A DNA stretch of 42,127 nucleotides from Monoraphidium neglectum (lineage: Eukaryota; Chlorophyta; Chlorophyceae; Sphaeropleales; Selenastraceae): assembly GCF_000611645.1 (NCBI RefSeq), contig NW_014013512.1:1-42127 (forward strand), given 5' to 3'. Below are positions 22,901-33,507 of the stretch, one piece after another. Position numbers and translations under genes: made by a program. The notes under the pieces were generated by a model, which was given only the letters and a program-made list of their open reading frames with translations, was not told the DNA's origin and searched no databases. The stretch's first letter is position 1. Every line of letters begins with the position of its first letter.

Positions 22901-25727
22901 GTTGTCGACGGCCGCCTTCTCGGCGGTGAAGCGGGGCAGGCGGCGCGCGGCGCGGGTGGCCAGCATGCGCTTGCGCGTGTCGCGGACGGCTGAACGAGGC
23001 GGGGCGGAGGGGCGGATGCGGGGACAGAGATGTGAGAAAGGGGCAGGGGCGGGCAGTTTGAGCCATCAAGGTAACAAGGTCTGGGTCAAGCTGCAACCTG
23101 GGGCGTGTGTGGGCCTACTGATGGACAACAAACACTGTTTTCCAGCACAATCAAGCAGGTTGTTTTCGTGTATATACCCCTGCAAACCGGGGCTTACTCG
23201 AGTACAGGACCTTGGCCACCATGTAGAGGCCCTCGCCCATCAGGATGGCAATCACCAGGAATACCTGAGAGCGCGCAATTTTATTGTTGCAATGTGTGCT
23301 TTTAAGGATTTGCGCTGGCTCGCTGACCCATGTTTGCAGCAGCACAATTATGTTTGCAGCTTCAAACCTTGCCGGTGCTGAACAGGTGTCGCACCGCAGG
23401 CGCAGACGTGGCCATGCAGGGCACGGTTTTGCGTTCCCTGTCAACCCCCACCCGCTCGCCCGGCAGGGATGTGGCGTGGCGGCAGTGCGCCCACCTTGTA
23501 CCCGAAGAGGCCCTGGAAGTCGTGGCTGTCGAGGCCTGCCGGGTACCAGTCGCCAGCCTTGCGCTCCATAAGGGGCCACATCACCCCCCACGAGAGGATG
23601 GCGCCGACGAGCATGGACCAGTTGACAATGTGGGGGCAGATCATGCCTGGCGGAGCAGCAAAAGCGGGCGGGGGCAGCAGTGGTCCAGCAAAGCTCATCC
23701 CCTGATAGTGCGTGAATGACTCGCCGCTGCCTGCCCCCAACACAAAAGCAAGAGGCTGTCAGGGGCCGGGACGCATGCAGAGTGCAATCCCGCTGCCCAG
23801 CGCAAAACGTGGACAACACTATTGTGCGCTCACCGGCGCCGACATAGTTGAGCTGCCAGTCAAAGTTGAAGGTGTACTTCATGGCCGCAAACCCAAACGT
23901 GGGCCACGCGCTGAAGCCGCAGGCGTAGTCCGTGCCCTGGAAGAACCACTTGGCCATCGAGAACAGGAACGAGAAGAAGCCGGTGATGCCCAGGAGCTTC
24001 ACCTTGAACATGGCGGCCGCCTCGCCGGTCTGCGGGGCGGGGCACGGGGTGGGGTGGGGGAGGGGGTTCAGCCGTCTTTCAGTGCAAGCCTCATGTGCGG
24101 TGCGGCCGCTGGCGCGTACACCTGATGCGCAGCGAGCATGATGCCGCATCCTGACCGAACGCAGGAAGCTGCCATCACGCGCAGCTGCCCCACACTCCCG
24201 CATTTGGCCGCTGACGGCATGGCCACAACCATTCCCGCCTTGCCCACCGCGGTGTGGAAACTGGTGAGCATGATGCCCGACGCGGTGCCGCTGGGGAAAG
24301 GCAGCTTCCAGTCGCAGATCATCAGCTTGCGCAGCTGAGTCAGCAGGAACGCGCCGGTCAGTGACGTCAGCAGGAAGTAGGGGATGGTCTTGGAGGGCAC
24401 CGGGTCGTACACGGCCTCTGGGTGGAAGTCGGGGCTGCCCCTTGGGGCGCCTCCCATGTTCAGGTACGCCTGAGGGCAGTGGGTGGGTGCGAGGCAAGCA
24501 GTGGTTGTGTCTTGATGGGTGGCAAGGGTCACACACGATATCGCAAGGTCCCAGTGACTGTGTTGTTGAGTGAAAATGTGACGTGTTCCCATACGATACG
24601 TGGTGGTATCGATGCGTCACAACCATGTTCATGGCAAAAGGCAGACTGGTGCAATGCTTCCACGCAGCAGAACGCGCATCAGCAACACACCTGGTAGCCC
24701 ATGCCGGTCATGTAGCTGCCAAAACCGCCCACTCCCATCGAAAGAATGTAGGTCTGCATAGCAGTGTTCTCCTGCAGGGCAATTGCGTGGTGGCATGGTT
24801 TGTTTGGTGGTGAGCAGTGGGCAATAAGTGGGGTGGCGCGCTCTGGGCTGCTGCGTTGCAAGCCTCGCACAGCCACAACAGATGTGGACAGGCCGGAACC
24901 CAAACATTCGTCGTCTGGGCATCTGTGCGTTGGTATGGTGGAAGAGTGTGGCGGCTGAAAAAGTCCCAGTCAAACAAGTAGTTGTGCAACCAGGTCCGGT
25001 TCTTCCCACCTGCAGACCAAAGGGCTGGAACAGCAGCTTGTGCAGCAGCGGCGCGCGCTGCTGCGTGCGCATGCCGGTGCCAAATGCGGTGAGCGATTTG
25101 ATGGCCGCGAACGAGATGAGGCCTCCTGGGATGTTCAGGGAAGGGATGATACCGGCTGTGCCCAGGGAGAGCTTCAAACCGATGATGCAGAAGAGCATGC
25201 CCAGGGCGGTGCCTGCCAGGGATTGGGTTTGCGAGGTTAGCTTGTGGGTTGTTGTTGTTTATGCAGTGTGCAGTGCACTCGATATCTTTGCCCAGAGAGG
25301 GAGCATGCAAACACGCAAGAAGTTTCAAGTGTCCACTCTGGCCTGTATCTAATGCTTGAGAGGTGGCGAACGCGGTATGCGTGCCGCTCTAGCTGTGCCC
25401 AGGAAACGTCCCCAACAAACACCGGCAAAAACGTGAGGGAAGGTGCCGCCGAACCAGGCTGTTTGCGCGCATGCCTGCCTCCGCACCAAAGACGAAGCCG
25501 CGCAGAGACAGCTGAGTTGTCCAATGGGGCAGCTCGCCGATGACCTTCTCCATCTCCTCGTCGGTGCGCGCGCCGCTGCCAGGGCCATCCTGCGCTGCAT
25601 CCTTGGGCGTGGCTGCCGCAGCAGCAGCGGCTGCGCCCGTGACATTACGCTTCCTCACGGCTTCATTACTGGGTGCATGATGAGATGAGACGACCTCGCG
25701 CTCCTGCCCATCGGCCGTCGCGCCCAT
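19964..25727 (-). CDS. YSL: yellow stripe-like (YSL) metal-chelate transporter, OPT family
   Basis: Sixteen exons, complement of 19964..20224, 20463..20566, 20781..20913, 21084..21196, 21441..21531, 21706..21762, 21912..21983, 22208..22345, 22625..22989, 23198..23264, 23495..23646, 23834..24029, 24248..24469, 24691..24771, 25010..25212 and 25487..25727, keep phase and give 831 residues. Family blocks occur in order: ENTAMQTYILSMGVGGFGSY, PSGTASGIMLTSFHT, GMICPHIVNWSMLVGAILSW, SYGCGLTDWDMSSMYGKL, AAATLMGDFRTGYVTLTAPR, YPTPFADIYRGMAVIG, LPKYCTTLM and MAMSIPFYIGAA. YSL proteins are proton-coupled importers of metal-nicotianamine or phytosiderophore chelates (Fe, Cu and others). Residues 1-75 are hydrophilic and presumably cytosolic. 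About 100 extra Ala/acidic residues sit in a loop (about 400-505), which explains the length against roughly 670-720 in plants. The ATG at 25727 is chosen because earlier in-frame codons lack ATG. Confidence 0.93.
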
Positions 25728-25800
25728 CGCGGCTTCGGCTAGCCGTGTCACGCGATTGACCCTGCAACACTTTCAATCAGCGTGATAAAACAATTCAAAT

Positions 25801-25810
25801 ATTTATTATA
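25801..25810 (-). promoter_or_regulatory. TATA-like element for the YSL gene
   Basis: On the minus strand this reads TATAATAAAT, about 75-85 bases upstream of the YSL ATG. A start site about 30 bases downstream would give a leader of about 45-50 bases. Confidence 0.45.
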
Positions 25811-25852
25811 GAACTGGCCCCACTGCAGAGCGACTAGACGGTACAACAGTTT

Positions 25853-26110
25853 CTAACACGGGTAACCCGCCCGTCGCCGAGTTTTACTCTTCCTCGCCGG
25901 AGGCCTTGTGAGATAGCCGCCGTCTGTACGAGGCACAATTTCAGATTTATGAATTAGTGCATCATAAATTTCCTCTTCCTTTTGTCTGCGCCACGCTTGA
26001 ACTCCTTGACTGACAGTGGCCATGAGGCACATCAGCAACAAATTGATGCATGTGAGCGCGCAGAGGAGCACGCCTCCTCCAAGATACTTTCTCGGACTTC
26101 CACGTATCCG
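25853..26110 (-). CDS. small putative single-pass membrane protein or 3' exon, low GC
   Basis: An open frame ends at the TAG 25853-25855 and stays open to about 26145. Its first codons contain no ATG before LLMCLMAT, so it is either a terminal exon or starts internally. It encodes one hydrophobic segment (GVLLCALTCINLLLMCLMAT), then a charged helix (AWRRQKEEEIYDALIH) and a basic Lys/Arg tail. Third codon positions are often A or T, unlike every other gene here. It could be a small membrane protein, a decayed gene or chance. No family recognised. Confidence 0.3.
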   Translation of the reverse strand, partial: RIRGSPRKYLGGGVLLCALTCINLLLMCLMATVSQGVQAWRRQKEEEIYDALIHKSEIVPRTDGGYLTRPPARKSKTRRRAGYPC

Positions 26111-26223
26111 CGGCTGCACATTCCGTTCAGCTGAGCTTCAGCAGGCAAGCCGCTGTGCAAGAATGAATCACGCACAATACAAGCCTCTCACAGCCTCTTG
26201 TGCGGAAACGGTTCAACTCAGTG

Positions 26224-26228
26224 TTACA
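26224..26228 (-). terminator. candidate poly(A) signal (TGTAA) for the ADH gene
   Basis: A minus-strand TGTAA about 290 bases past the ADH stop at 26515. Confidence 0.45.
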
Positions 26229-26514
26229 GCGACCTCTCGTCCTCAGCGATGCTCGTGCCGCAGTGTGCAAACTTGCAGGCTAAAATATTCAAGGAGGCCG
26301 TTGGAATTTTTCACCTGCAACATCCCAATGCACACCAATTTGCTTGCCTTTCTTGGAGTATTCAATCCAGCCCGCAGCATGCAGATCGCCCTCAATACAA
26401 ATCCTGAAATCCAGCAAGCGTGGGTGGGTGAGAGAACACCCCAGCCTGCCTCAATCCAATTGAACTAGCAACGGTACACCAACCCCTCTTGCAGACACAT
26501 GCTGGGCCTGCCCC

Positions 26515-29500
26515 TCAGATCTCGTCGGTCTCCATGACCACCCTGTATCGCGCCCGGCCGCTGGCCACGCGCGCAGCCGCCTCGTTGATCTGGCTCAGCT
26601 TGTAGGTCTCGATCATGGGCTTGACGCCCTGTTGTCAGTTGTTGGTTGGTTGGTTGGTTTAAGTGCGGAGGAAAACAAGAAACTCACAGAGCCTGCAGGC
26701 AAGATACTGCCATGCGCGTGAGCTCGTCCAACGCACACGTGCGCTCCCGCCACCCTGGGGCGCTCAGTGCGTGGCTGACCTTGGCAACAGCAAACTCCAG
26801 CATTTCCTGCGGAGGCCACAGATGGTCGAGTCACGTTAGCGGTGGACGGGTGATAGCACTACATCAACAGCAGGCAGGAGGGTGATAAACGCTTTGCTCG
26901 CCGAGCAGCACAAGGACTAAAGCTTGTGCCAGTGGTCATTGGAAACTCAGCATGCGGGTGCTGGTGGCGGCAGCGCCCTGAGCTGCTCACATCGTGGTTC
27001 TTCTGGCCCGTGCCTGCTGGATGCAGGCATGTCCGCAGGCGCGGCGCTGTTCGGTGCGGCTCGCCTGCATGTCTGCGCGGCCGCCGACAATGCTGCCAGC
27101 CAGACTCTTCTGGCTGAACACCACGTCTTGCAGCGGCAGCGTGATCTCTGCCCCGCCCCCAGGAATGCCGACCTTGTTTGGTATCGCGTTCGAGAGGCAA
27201 TGGCAAAACTCAAGACCGTGAGAAGGGGATGAGGCTTTGCATTCGCCCGCCGGGCAGTTTGCCCAGGGCGCTGGCCCTCAAGTGCTGGGGCCACTAGCAC
27301 ATGCAAAGCTGGGAAGGAGGTATAAATTGGCGAGGCATAGGCGTCCAAGGTCCTACCTGTATCAAGACGCCGTCGGGGCACAGCAGGCCCAGGACCTGTG
27401 GATGAACGAAGCACGTGTGGCCGCAGGGCATAGTTGTCGAGCCAATGAAATGCAGCAGCAGACAGCAGCTCACGCACAACGCACGAGCCCGCCCAAATAG
27501 CCAGCCTGCCCCTCAGAGTCGCCGCGGAATGCGCCTGTGCACCTGGAAGTGCAGAGACGTGAGATTCTCGCACGTCGGAACAAATTTGAAAGCCACACAC
27601 CTTTGCAAAATCCAGCCGCGCACTGGCGCAGTTGAGGACCACATCGTAGGACCCCTTCTTCTCTTCAAACGCCCTCGCTGACGTGGCAGCCTCCCGCGCC
27701 CCCAGGGCCAGGGCCTCCCCCGCCTCGTCGTCATCGCGGACCAGGGCCGTCACCTGCGGTCGCGTGATGACGTCATTGCAACATCACTTTGCGTGGCTTT
27801 TGTGGGTGTGGTTGTGCCCGGGTGTGATGCCCCTCGGCAGTGGCTGCCCCCCGGGCAAGGGAGAAGGCCGGCACTACTGACAGCAGAGAATATGTGCAGA
27901 CAGCAAGCTTGTTGTGGATAGCCACACAGCACACCCATCAAACCATGCGACCGGCCCGTGCTCACGTCAGCACCCATGGCAGCCTGCGGGTGGTGCATTT
28001 GCAGTGGTGTTGAGCTGCGAGGTGACATGAGCATCACTCAAACCAACACAAGCCGTGCTTGTGTGTCCAGCCGCGTGCGCCCTGCATGGCGTTCCAGATT
28101 GTGGCCGGCGACTCATCTGCTGCTGGTCATCCGGCAAACAGGTTGTGTTGCAGCACATCGCCAGACTGTCCACACCTGACTTGCGCAGCAGGTAGGCTGT
28201 GCACCCCACTCACCGCAAACTGCACTGCCAGATGCCCCAGGCCGCCGACGCCCAGCACGGCCACACTCATACCAGGCCGCCTGGTGTGCTTGCGCAGAGG
28301 CGCGTACACCTGGGGTCGACGGGCATTCAAGGGGCACTGCTGATCAGGCAGGGCGTAAGCCCACCCGCATGCAGGGAAGGGCGCACAGGATGCAGACAAA
28401 AAAGTAAAACAACCCAGGGGCCAGCTGCATGGCAGGCAAAGGCATTCGAGCAACATAGTCCCCGCGGCTCGGATTGAGGTCAGACACGTCTTTAGCGCGC
28501 AAGGGCGCCCTCTTGGGCCACCAGTGACTCAACCCTCGTGCGGGCTACCCCAGCAGCCCATCCGCCACACGCACTGCGCAAGTGGCTCGACACACACACG
28601 CGGTACACCAACGGCTCAACCCTCCACGCGCCCACCGTGATGCCAGCACACAGCATGGGTGCGGCCTCGGCACTGCCCAGGGCATCTGGGATTTTGTAGG
28701 CAAAGGCGCCTGGGACGCGCATGGAGTACTGCATGATTTGGCAGCAGTACGTAAGGGTGGTGCAGGGCGCTTTGAAATGTGTGCCTGGTCGATGCAAAGC
28801 GCAGGGAGCGCAGTTTAAGTCTCTTGCGGCACACGTGATTCTGCAGGCTGGTGAGCGTGACCCCCAAGGCTCAGCGGCGGCAGCAGTGCTGCAGTGGTGT
28901 AGTGCTGCATTGCTGCAGGAGTGATGCAATGGTGCGGGTCTGCAATGCTGCAGCCCTGCAGCGCTTCCCCAAAAGCCTCTCACTTGGAAGCCTCCAAAGT
29001 TCCCAGCTGGGGTGCACCGGCAGCAAACACAAAGAGGGGCAGGCCGGGCGTGGCGGCGACGGCGGGAAGGGACTCTGAGCAACCGGTGATGACGTCTGTC
29101 CTGCACTGCTGCTGGCTGCCTGGACCCCATGAAAAGCAAATCCTTATGATGGCCAGGTCTCCTCCTCGTCAACCCCCTCCACGCACGCGCCCCTTGCTGC
29201 TGTGGCGTCACAGAATACCCTGAGGCCCCGCTCGCGAGATGCATTGAGCACAATCGCCACAGGCTGTCAGCAAGGGGGGCGGAGAGAAGGTGCAGGCACT
29301 GCAGCATCGAGCAGCAACGGAGTAGCGAGAGCAAGCTTGCCCGACAATTGCAGACTCACGGCCGACGATGGTGGGGGTCTGCTGGAGGCACAGGTTCTCC
29401 TCCCCCCTCAGGCAGTAGCGGCACTTGCGGCACGAGTCGCGCAGCCAGCCGTAGCCGACGCGGTCGCCGACCTGGGTGCGCGCGGTCGTCAAGGTGGCAG

Positions 29501-30551
29501 GGGCGGGCCGCAGGCTGAGGCGGCGAGGACGTGTGTGAACACACTGGCAAAAAGCAGGACAGCTGGGCGAGGATGCATCTGTGGTCACCACCAAGAATCA
29601 AGTATGATGCACCCCCCTATTATATCCTCCCCCTTGACGTGGCCGCGGATAAGATGGACCTCTTATGTCATGGTTGGCCAAGCCACTGTGTGCGCCTACC
29701 CACCTCGATGCCTGCAACGGTGTCGCCCTTTGCAGCCACCTCTCCAACGACCTCGTGTCCTGAGGGCAGGCAACAAGCGGGAGATTAGTGTTCATTGCGC
29801 AGGCTGGGAGTAGCCGAGGCAGCAGCCGCAAGGGGCCAGCGCGCGAGCCAAGAGGGTAGAAATATCTGAGGTTCACCGAGCCACGTGGCGGGCCGGCGCC
29901 CTTGCCTGCGATCAGGGGAAATGATGTGATGCCCCAGTCGTCGTCCTGGATTGCGCAGTTGAAAACACGATTCGTGGGATAGAGAAGGTGCATGGGTGGG
30001 TGGGTGGGCGAAATGGGTGGGCGAAGAAAATGATGGGTGATTCAAAGATGGAGAGCATTGGAAATGCTCCAGCTGTGCAGGCGCAGCCCCAGATTGCGGG
30101 AAGTGAGCAGCTCAATGATGAACTGCTGAGCCGGATGGCGCCGTAACCCAGTGTCTCACCCTCATGTGCAGGTCCGAATGGCAGAGCCCGTTGTGGGTGA
30201 CCTGAGGGGCAGGCAGGCAGGCATCTGCTCAGGCGCTTCCTTGGAACCCCTTTGCTTGGCAGCCGTCCGTTTGCGGAGGGCAGGTATTGGCGTTGAAGCA
30301 GCGCCCTACGGTATCTTCGAAGCCTGAACACCATTGCCAGCCCTTGGACCTGCATCCTCACCTTGATCTCTATCTCTGTGGGACCCAAAGGCTTGGGCTC
30401 ATACTCGTAGGGTTGAAACTTGCCGCCAGCCGCTTGCACGGCCAGACCCTTGAACGGCGCCAGCGCGGCGTGGCAGCGCAACTGGCTGCGACCGCGCGCG
30501 GCTGCGGCCGTGCTGGCTGGGGTAGGTACGGACGAGCGGCGAACGGCCCAT
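26515..30551 (-). CDS. zinc-dependent medium-chain alcohol dehydrogenase, CAD-like
   Basis: Fourteen exons are supported, complement of 26515..26628, 26780..26806, 27065..27172, 27357..27395, 27601..27753, 27966..27983, 28214..28309, 28636..28728, 28984..29006, 29360..29471, 29704..29759, 29906..29945, 30160..30201 and 30362.. upward. The enzyme family reduces aldehydes or oxidises alcohols with NADP(H). Catalytic zinc ligands are seen in [15 protein letters not shown] and PMLCAGIT. The structural-zinc lobe has four Cys in [15 protein letters not shown]. The nucleotide fold is [11 protein letters not shown]. It resembles cinnamyl alcohol dehydrogenase and bacterial YahK-type aldehyde reductases; the substrate is unknown. 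The N-terminus ([12 protein letters not shown]) looks like a plastid presequence. Its start is unresolved: the ATG at 30551 is one base out of frame with exon 1. Two introns use GC donors. Confidence 0.88.
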
Positions 30552-30586
30552 GGCGGTACAGCTTTGTGGCTTCCCAGGAGCGTGAA

Positions 30587-30593
30587 ATTTATA
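30587..30593 (-). promoter_or_regulatory. TATA box candidate for the ADH gene
   Basis: TATAAAT on the minus strand lies 36-42 bases before the ATG at 30551, so transcription would start almost at that ATG. Confidence 0.45.
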
Positions 30594-30602
30594 GAAGCAC
30601 AA

Positions 30603-31697
30603 GCAAGCGGGTTGTTTGGGCGTGGCGACGGCCCAAAGTGATGTCGCGATGCATCAGCAGCTGTGCTGAGGGTGTTGCTGTTGCCACTTTGACAGCTGTT
30701 CCCAGCGTAATGTGGTTGACAGGGCCATCCCGACAACAACCTTACCACTTGTGGCGTTGTTCTTGAGCATCATCGCGCAAAATCAGGAGCGACTGTGCTG
30801 GCAAGCCGTTGTCGGGCGAGATCGTGAACGCGGGGGCGACGTTATCATTGGTTCGTGACGTGGCACCTGAGCCTCTTTGATCGTGAGACATGAGCTTAAG
30901 GTCTGCATATAATGGCGATGGTTCATTCAAAGGTGCAATTGCGCGTCTCGGAGACTGTCAGGTGACGAAGTTGCCTATCCGACCCTGCCGGATCCAAGCA
31001 CAGATTCCTGCAACATTGCAAGACATTGGCGGCCGGGGCGTGCTGCTGCGCGGAGTGCTGAGGCATGCACCCAAGAGGGGCCAGTCAAGGCCTCTGCCGG
31101 GGAGCAGCGGCACATGCATTGGCGATGCCCTGGAGCCGCTCAACTGCGATCCTGACCGTCATAACCTTGCGGCGCCGATGCATCAAATGCGCCATACATG
31201 CAACCCTCATGGCTGGGGGAGTCAGCACGGCAAGGCAGACCCCGGTGAAACGAGAGGCTGCTTGCTGCTCCAGGCAACACGGCTGCTTGCGCACACGTGC
31301 GCTCATGGGCTGTCCACGAGCACATGTGTACGTCAAGTGTGGAACTGCGCGATGTGGAATTTCATGAGGGTCAAGTGGCTCGGAAATTCACGTGCTGGTT
31401 ACACAGTCTGAGGGTGACGCAAACGTGTGATGGCTGCAGGCGCTTTCTGTCGGGCAGCGGTATCGGGTTAGTAACGACACAAAGTGACCCAGTGTTGAAT
31501 CAGGACAATGGACATGCACGTGTGTGCATGCCAGTGACTGAGAGCAATGCAGTATTTACAACAACAGAGACTGCGCACCTAAAGGCAACCAAGCTGCAGC
31601 TGGACAGGTTTGGATGTGAAAACAACCCCACTGCACCCCAGTTGAAAGGGGAGTAGGTAGGGGGCGCAATCAACGAGCGTCGATGCCTATGGTAAAG
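30603..31697. other. intergenic, possible upstream ADH exon
   Basis: Mostly featureless. A minus-strand open frame from an ATG at 30891 runs to a good donor (AAGTG/GTAAGG, near 30735) and could be an alternative first ADH exon. A minus-strand TGTAA at 31556-31560, about 140 bases past the stop of the next gene, is a likely poly(A) signal for that gene. Confidence 0.35.
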
Positions 31698-33230
31698 CTA
31701 TTGATAGCAGAATGGGTTGTTTTCGCCTGGCAGCGGTCCCCAGTCTATCCTCTCCCCTGTGTGGACCAACAGCTGGAGTGAGCTGCCCCAGCCGGCCGGG
31801 CCATAGCTGCAGGCTGCAGCAACCTCCCACTGCGGCTGCGGCGGCGCCACGGTTGGATGCCGCGCCTTCACGCCACTGCTCGTCCCCGATGCAGCGGCAC
31901 TGCTGGCGGCGCCAGCAGCAGCGCCAGCAAGGCTCCCAGGTCCCGAAGCACCGTGTGAAGGCGGTCCGCTCGTCGTGCCCACGCCGACGCCGCTTTCGGC
32001 CGCCGCGACCGCCAGCGTCCGCGGCGCAGGCCCCATCACTCCGTCATCGTCGCTGCCGCCGCCGCCGTTGCCGCCGCCGCCACCGCCAACCCTGCTTGCG
32101 CCAGCAGCGCCGCCACCCGTGCTGCCGCCGCCGCTCGCGCCGCCGCCATTTAAGTTGCTGCCAACTCGCCAGAGGTGAGTGAGCTCTACTGCGCTTGCTG
32201 CGCACCGGCCGCTCAAGAGGCTGCAGCGCAGCGCCGCGTTCCGGAAGCCGGGCTCCTGAAAGTGCAGGCTGTACCGCGCGTCCACCCACCGCGTGCCGCC
32301 CAGCAGGCGCTGCGCCTGGAGCAGCAGCTGCCGGCCAAACGCTCGGTCGCAGAATAGCCGCGCCCCCAGCTTGCAGCGCGCGCCGCCTTTGCCGCCTTCG
32401 CCGCGGTTGCCGCTGCCCCCGGCGCCCCGCGGCTTGCAGAGTTGACCCTCGAGCGCCAACCCCCATGCAAGGCCCCTCTCAGGGTCTGCCGCGTCCCCGC
32501 CCGCCGTCGCGGACGCGAGGCAGCTGCCGCCCAGCTGCCGCGAGCCCTCCAGGCTCGCGCGGGCGCAGCGCAGCGCGCCGAGCGCGCCGGCGCCGGCGCC
32601 TGAGAGGTCGGTTTCCAGGTCCAGCCGCAGGCGGCGCGACAGGTCCCGGGAGCGCAGCACGCCGGCCGATGACAGCTCGAGCAGCCGGTCGCCCCGCGCC
32701 GCGCCGCCGCGGCTGCGGCCGGCGAGGTGGCAGTCGACGGCCCCCTCTGTTCACGCAGGGGCACGCGGGGGGCGCGAGGCGGGGGTCGCCACGCGCCTTG
32801 AGCGCATGGGCATGATTTGGCCAGCCACGGCCGCTGCTCTCGCTGAACAGCGCTGCGACAGCAAGAGGCGCGCACGGGCGCAGCCTCGCCGCCACCACAG
32901 GTGTGAGTTCCCAACCTCGGCCTCACCTGCCAACTCCCCCCTGCTGCCAAACACGTGGACGTCGATCTGCTGCAGGCCGTCCCGCCGCCCGCCACGCTGC
33001 CGCACGCTCCAACCGCCCGAGACGGCGCCCGCCGCCGCGCCCTGGCGGGCTGCCGACGCCGCCGCGGCGCTGCTGGCCGCGGTGCTTGGCGCCAGGGCGC
33101 GCAGCGCGCTGCAGTCAAGGGCGCCCTGGCGCACGGCGCGCCGCTGATCTGCAGTTTCAGGAGCCGGGCCCCTGAGGCCGCGCTTTAGGCGCTGCAGGCT
33201 GCTCGTGAGGAGTGCGGCCGCCGGCTCCAT
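31698..33230 (-). CDS. hypothetical protein, strand-rich, Gly/Ala-rich C-terminal third
   Basis: Two exons, complement of 31698..32746 and 32927..33230, give 450 residues; the phase-1 intron has a GTGAGG donor and an ACAG acceptor. I do not recognise the family. The N-terminus has a helix (LLTSSLQRLKRGLRG). Residues 75-300 show alternating hydrophobic/polar stretches suited to beta strands, such as DRLLELSSAGVLRSRDL, RLRLDLETDL, ARLFCDRAFGRQLLLQAQRL, WVDARYSLHFQEPGF and SAVELTHLWRV. A Gly/Ser/Ala linker of about 100 residues follows, then a short conserved-looking end (QWEVAAACSYGPAGWGSSLQ and ERIDWGPLPGENNPF). A beta-barrel or lipocalin-like fold is possible but unproved. The ATG at 33230 is the first in frame. 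It shares a divergent promoter with the CYP97C gene. Confidence 0.65.
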
Positions 33231-33507
33231 GCCAGCCTGCAGCTGTGTGAGCTGGCGAGCGTACTGGTGCCACGCCGCCCCGCCCCCACAGTCGCACACC
33301 GCTCGCTGGCGTAAAGCAGAAATAATGTGACAACCCTTCTCCTCTTCATAAGACGATCTGCGCCGGCTTTAGAGGCGTCCAGACACACACTTTCAGATCG
33401 TCCAAGTGCAGTCCTGCGAGAAGGCATGCAACTGAGCACGTTTGGCCAATGGGCTATGCATTCGGATGCTATAAATATATTTCAATCCTGAATATCAGCT
33501 CAGCAAC
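33231..33507. promoter_or_regulatory. divergent promoter with CCAAT and TATA, unknown gene / CYP97C
   Basis: The genes are head to head, 277 bases apart. On the + strand CCAAT is at 33446-33450 and a TATA box (TATAAATATA) at 33470-33479, only 29 bases before the ATG at 33508. The leader would be very short, or the true start codon lies further in. Confidence 0.55.

Noticed and set aside
22440..23381. 313-codon + strand frame
   Set aside because: It overlaps several well-supported YSL exons on the minus strand and shows no domain.
28850..28975. CTGCAG-rich stretch as a mobile element end
   Set aside because: Only short imperfect repeats inside an ADH intron; no terminal repeats, target duplication or transposase.
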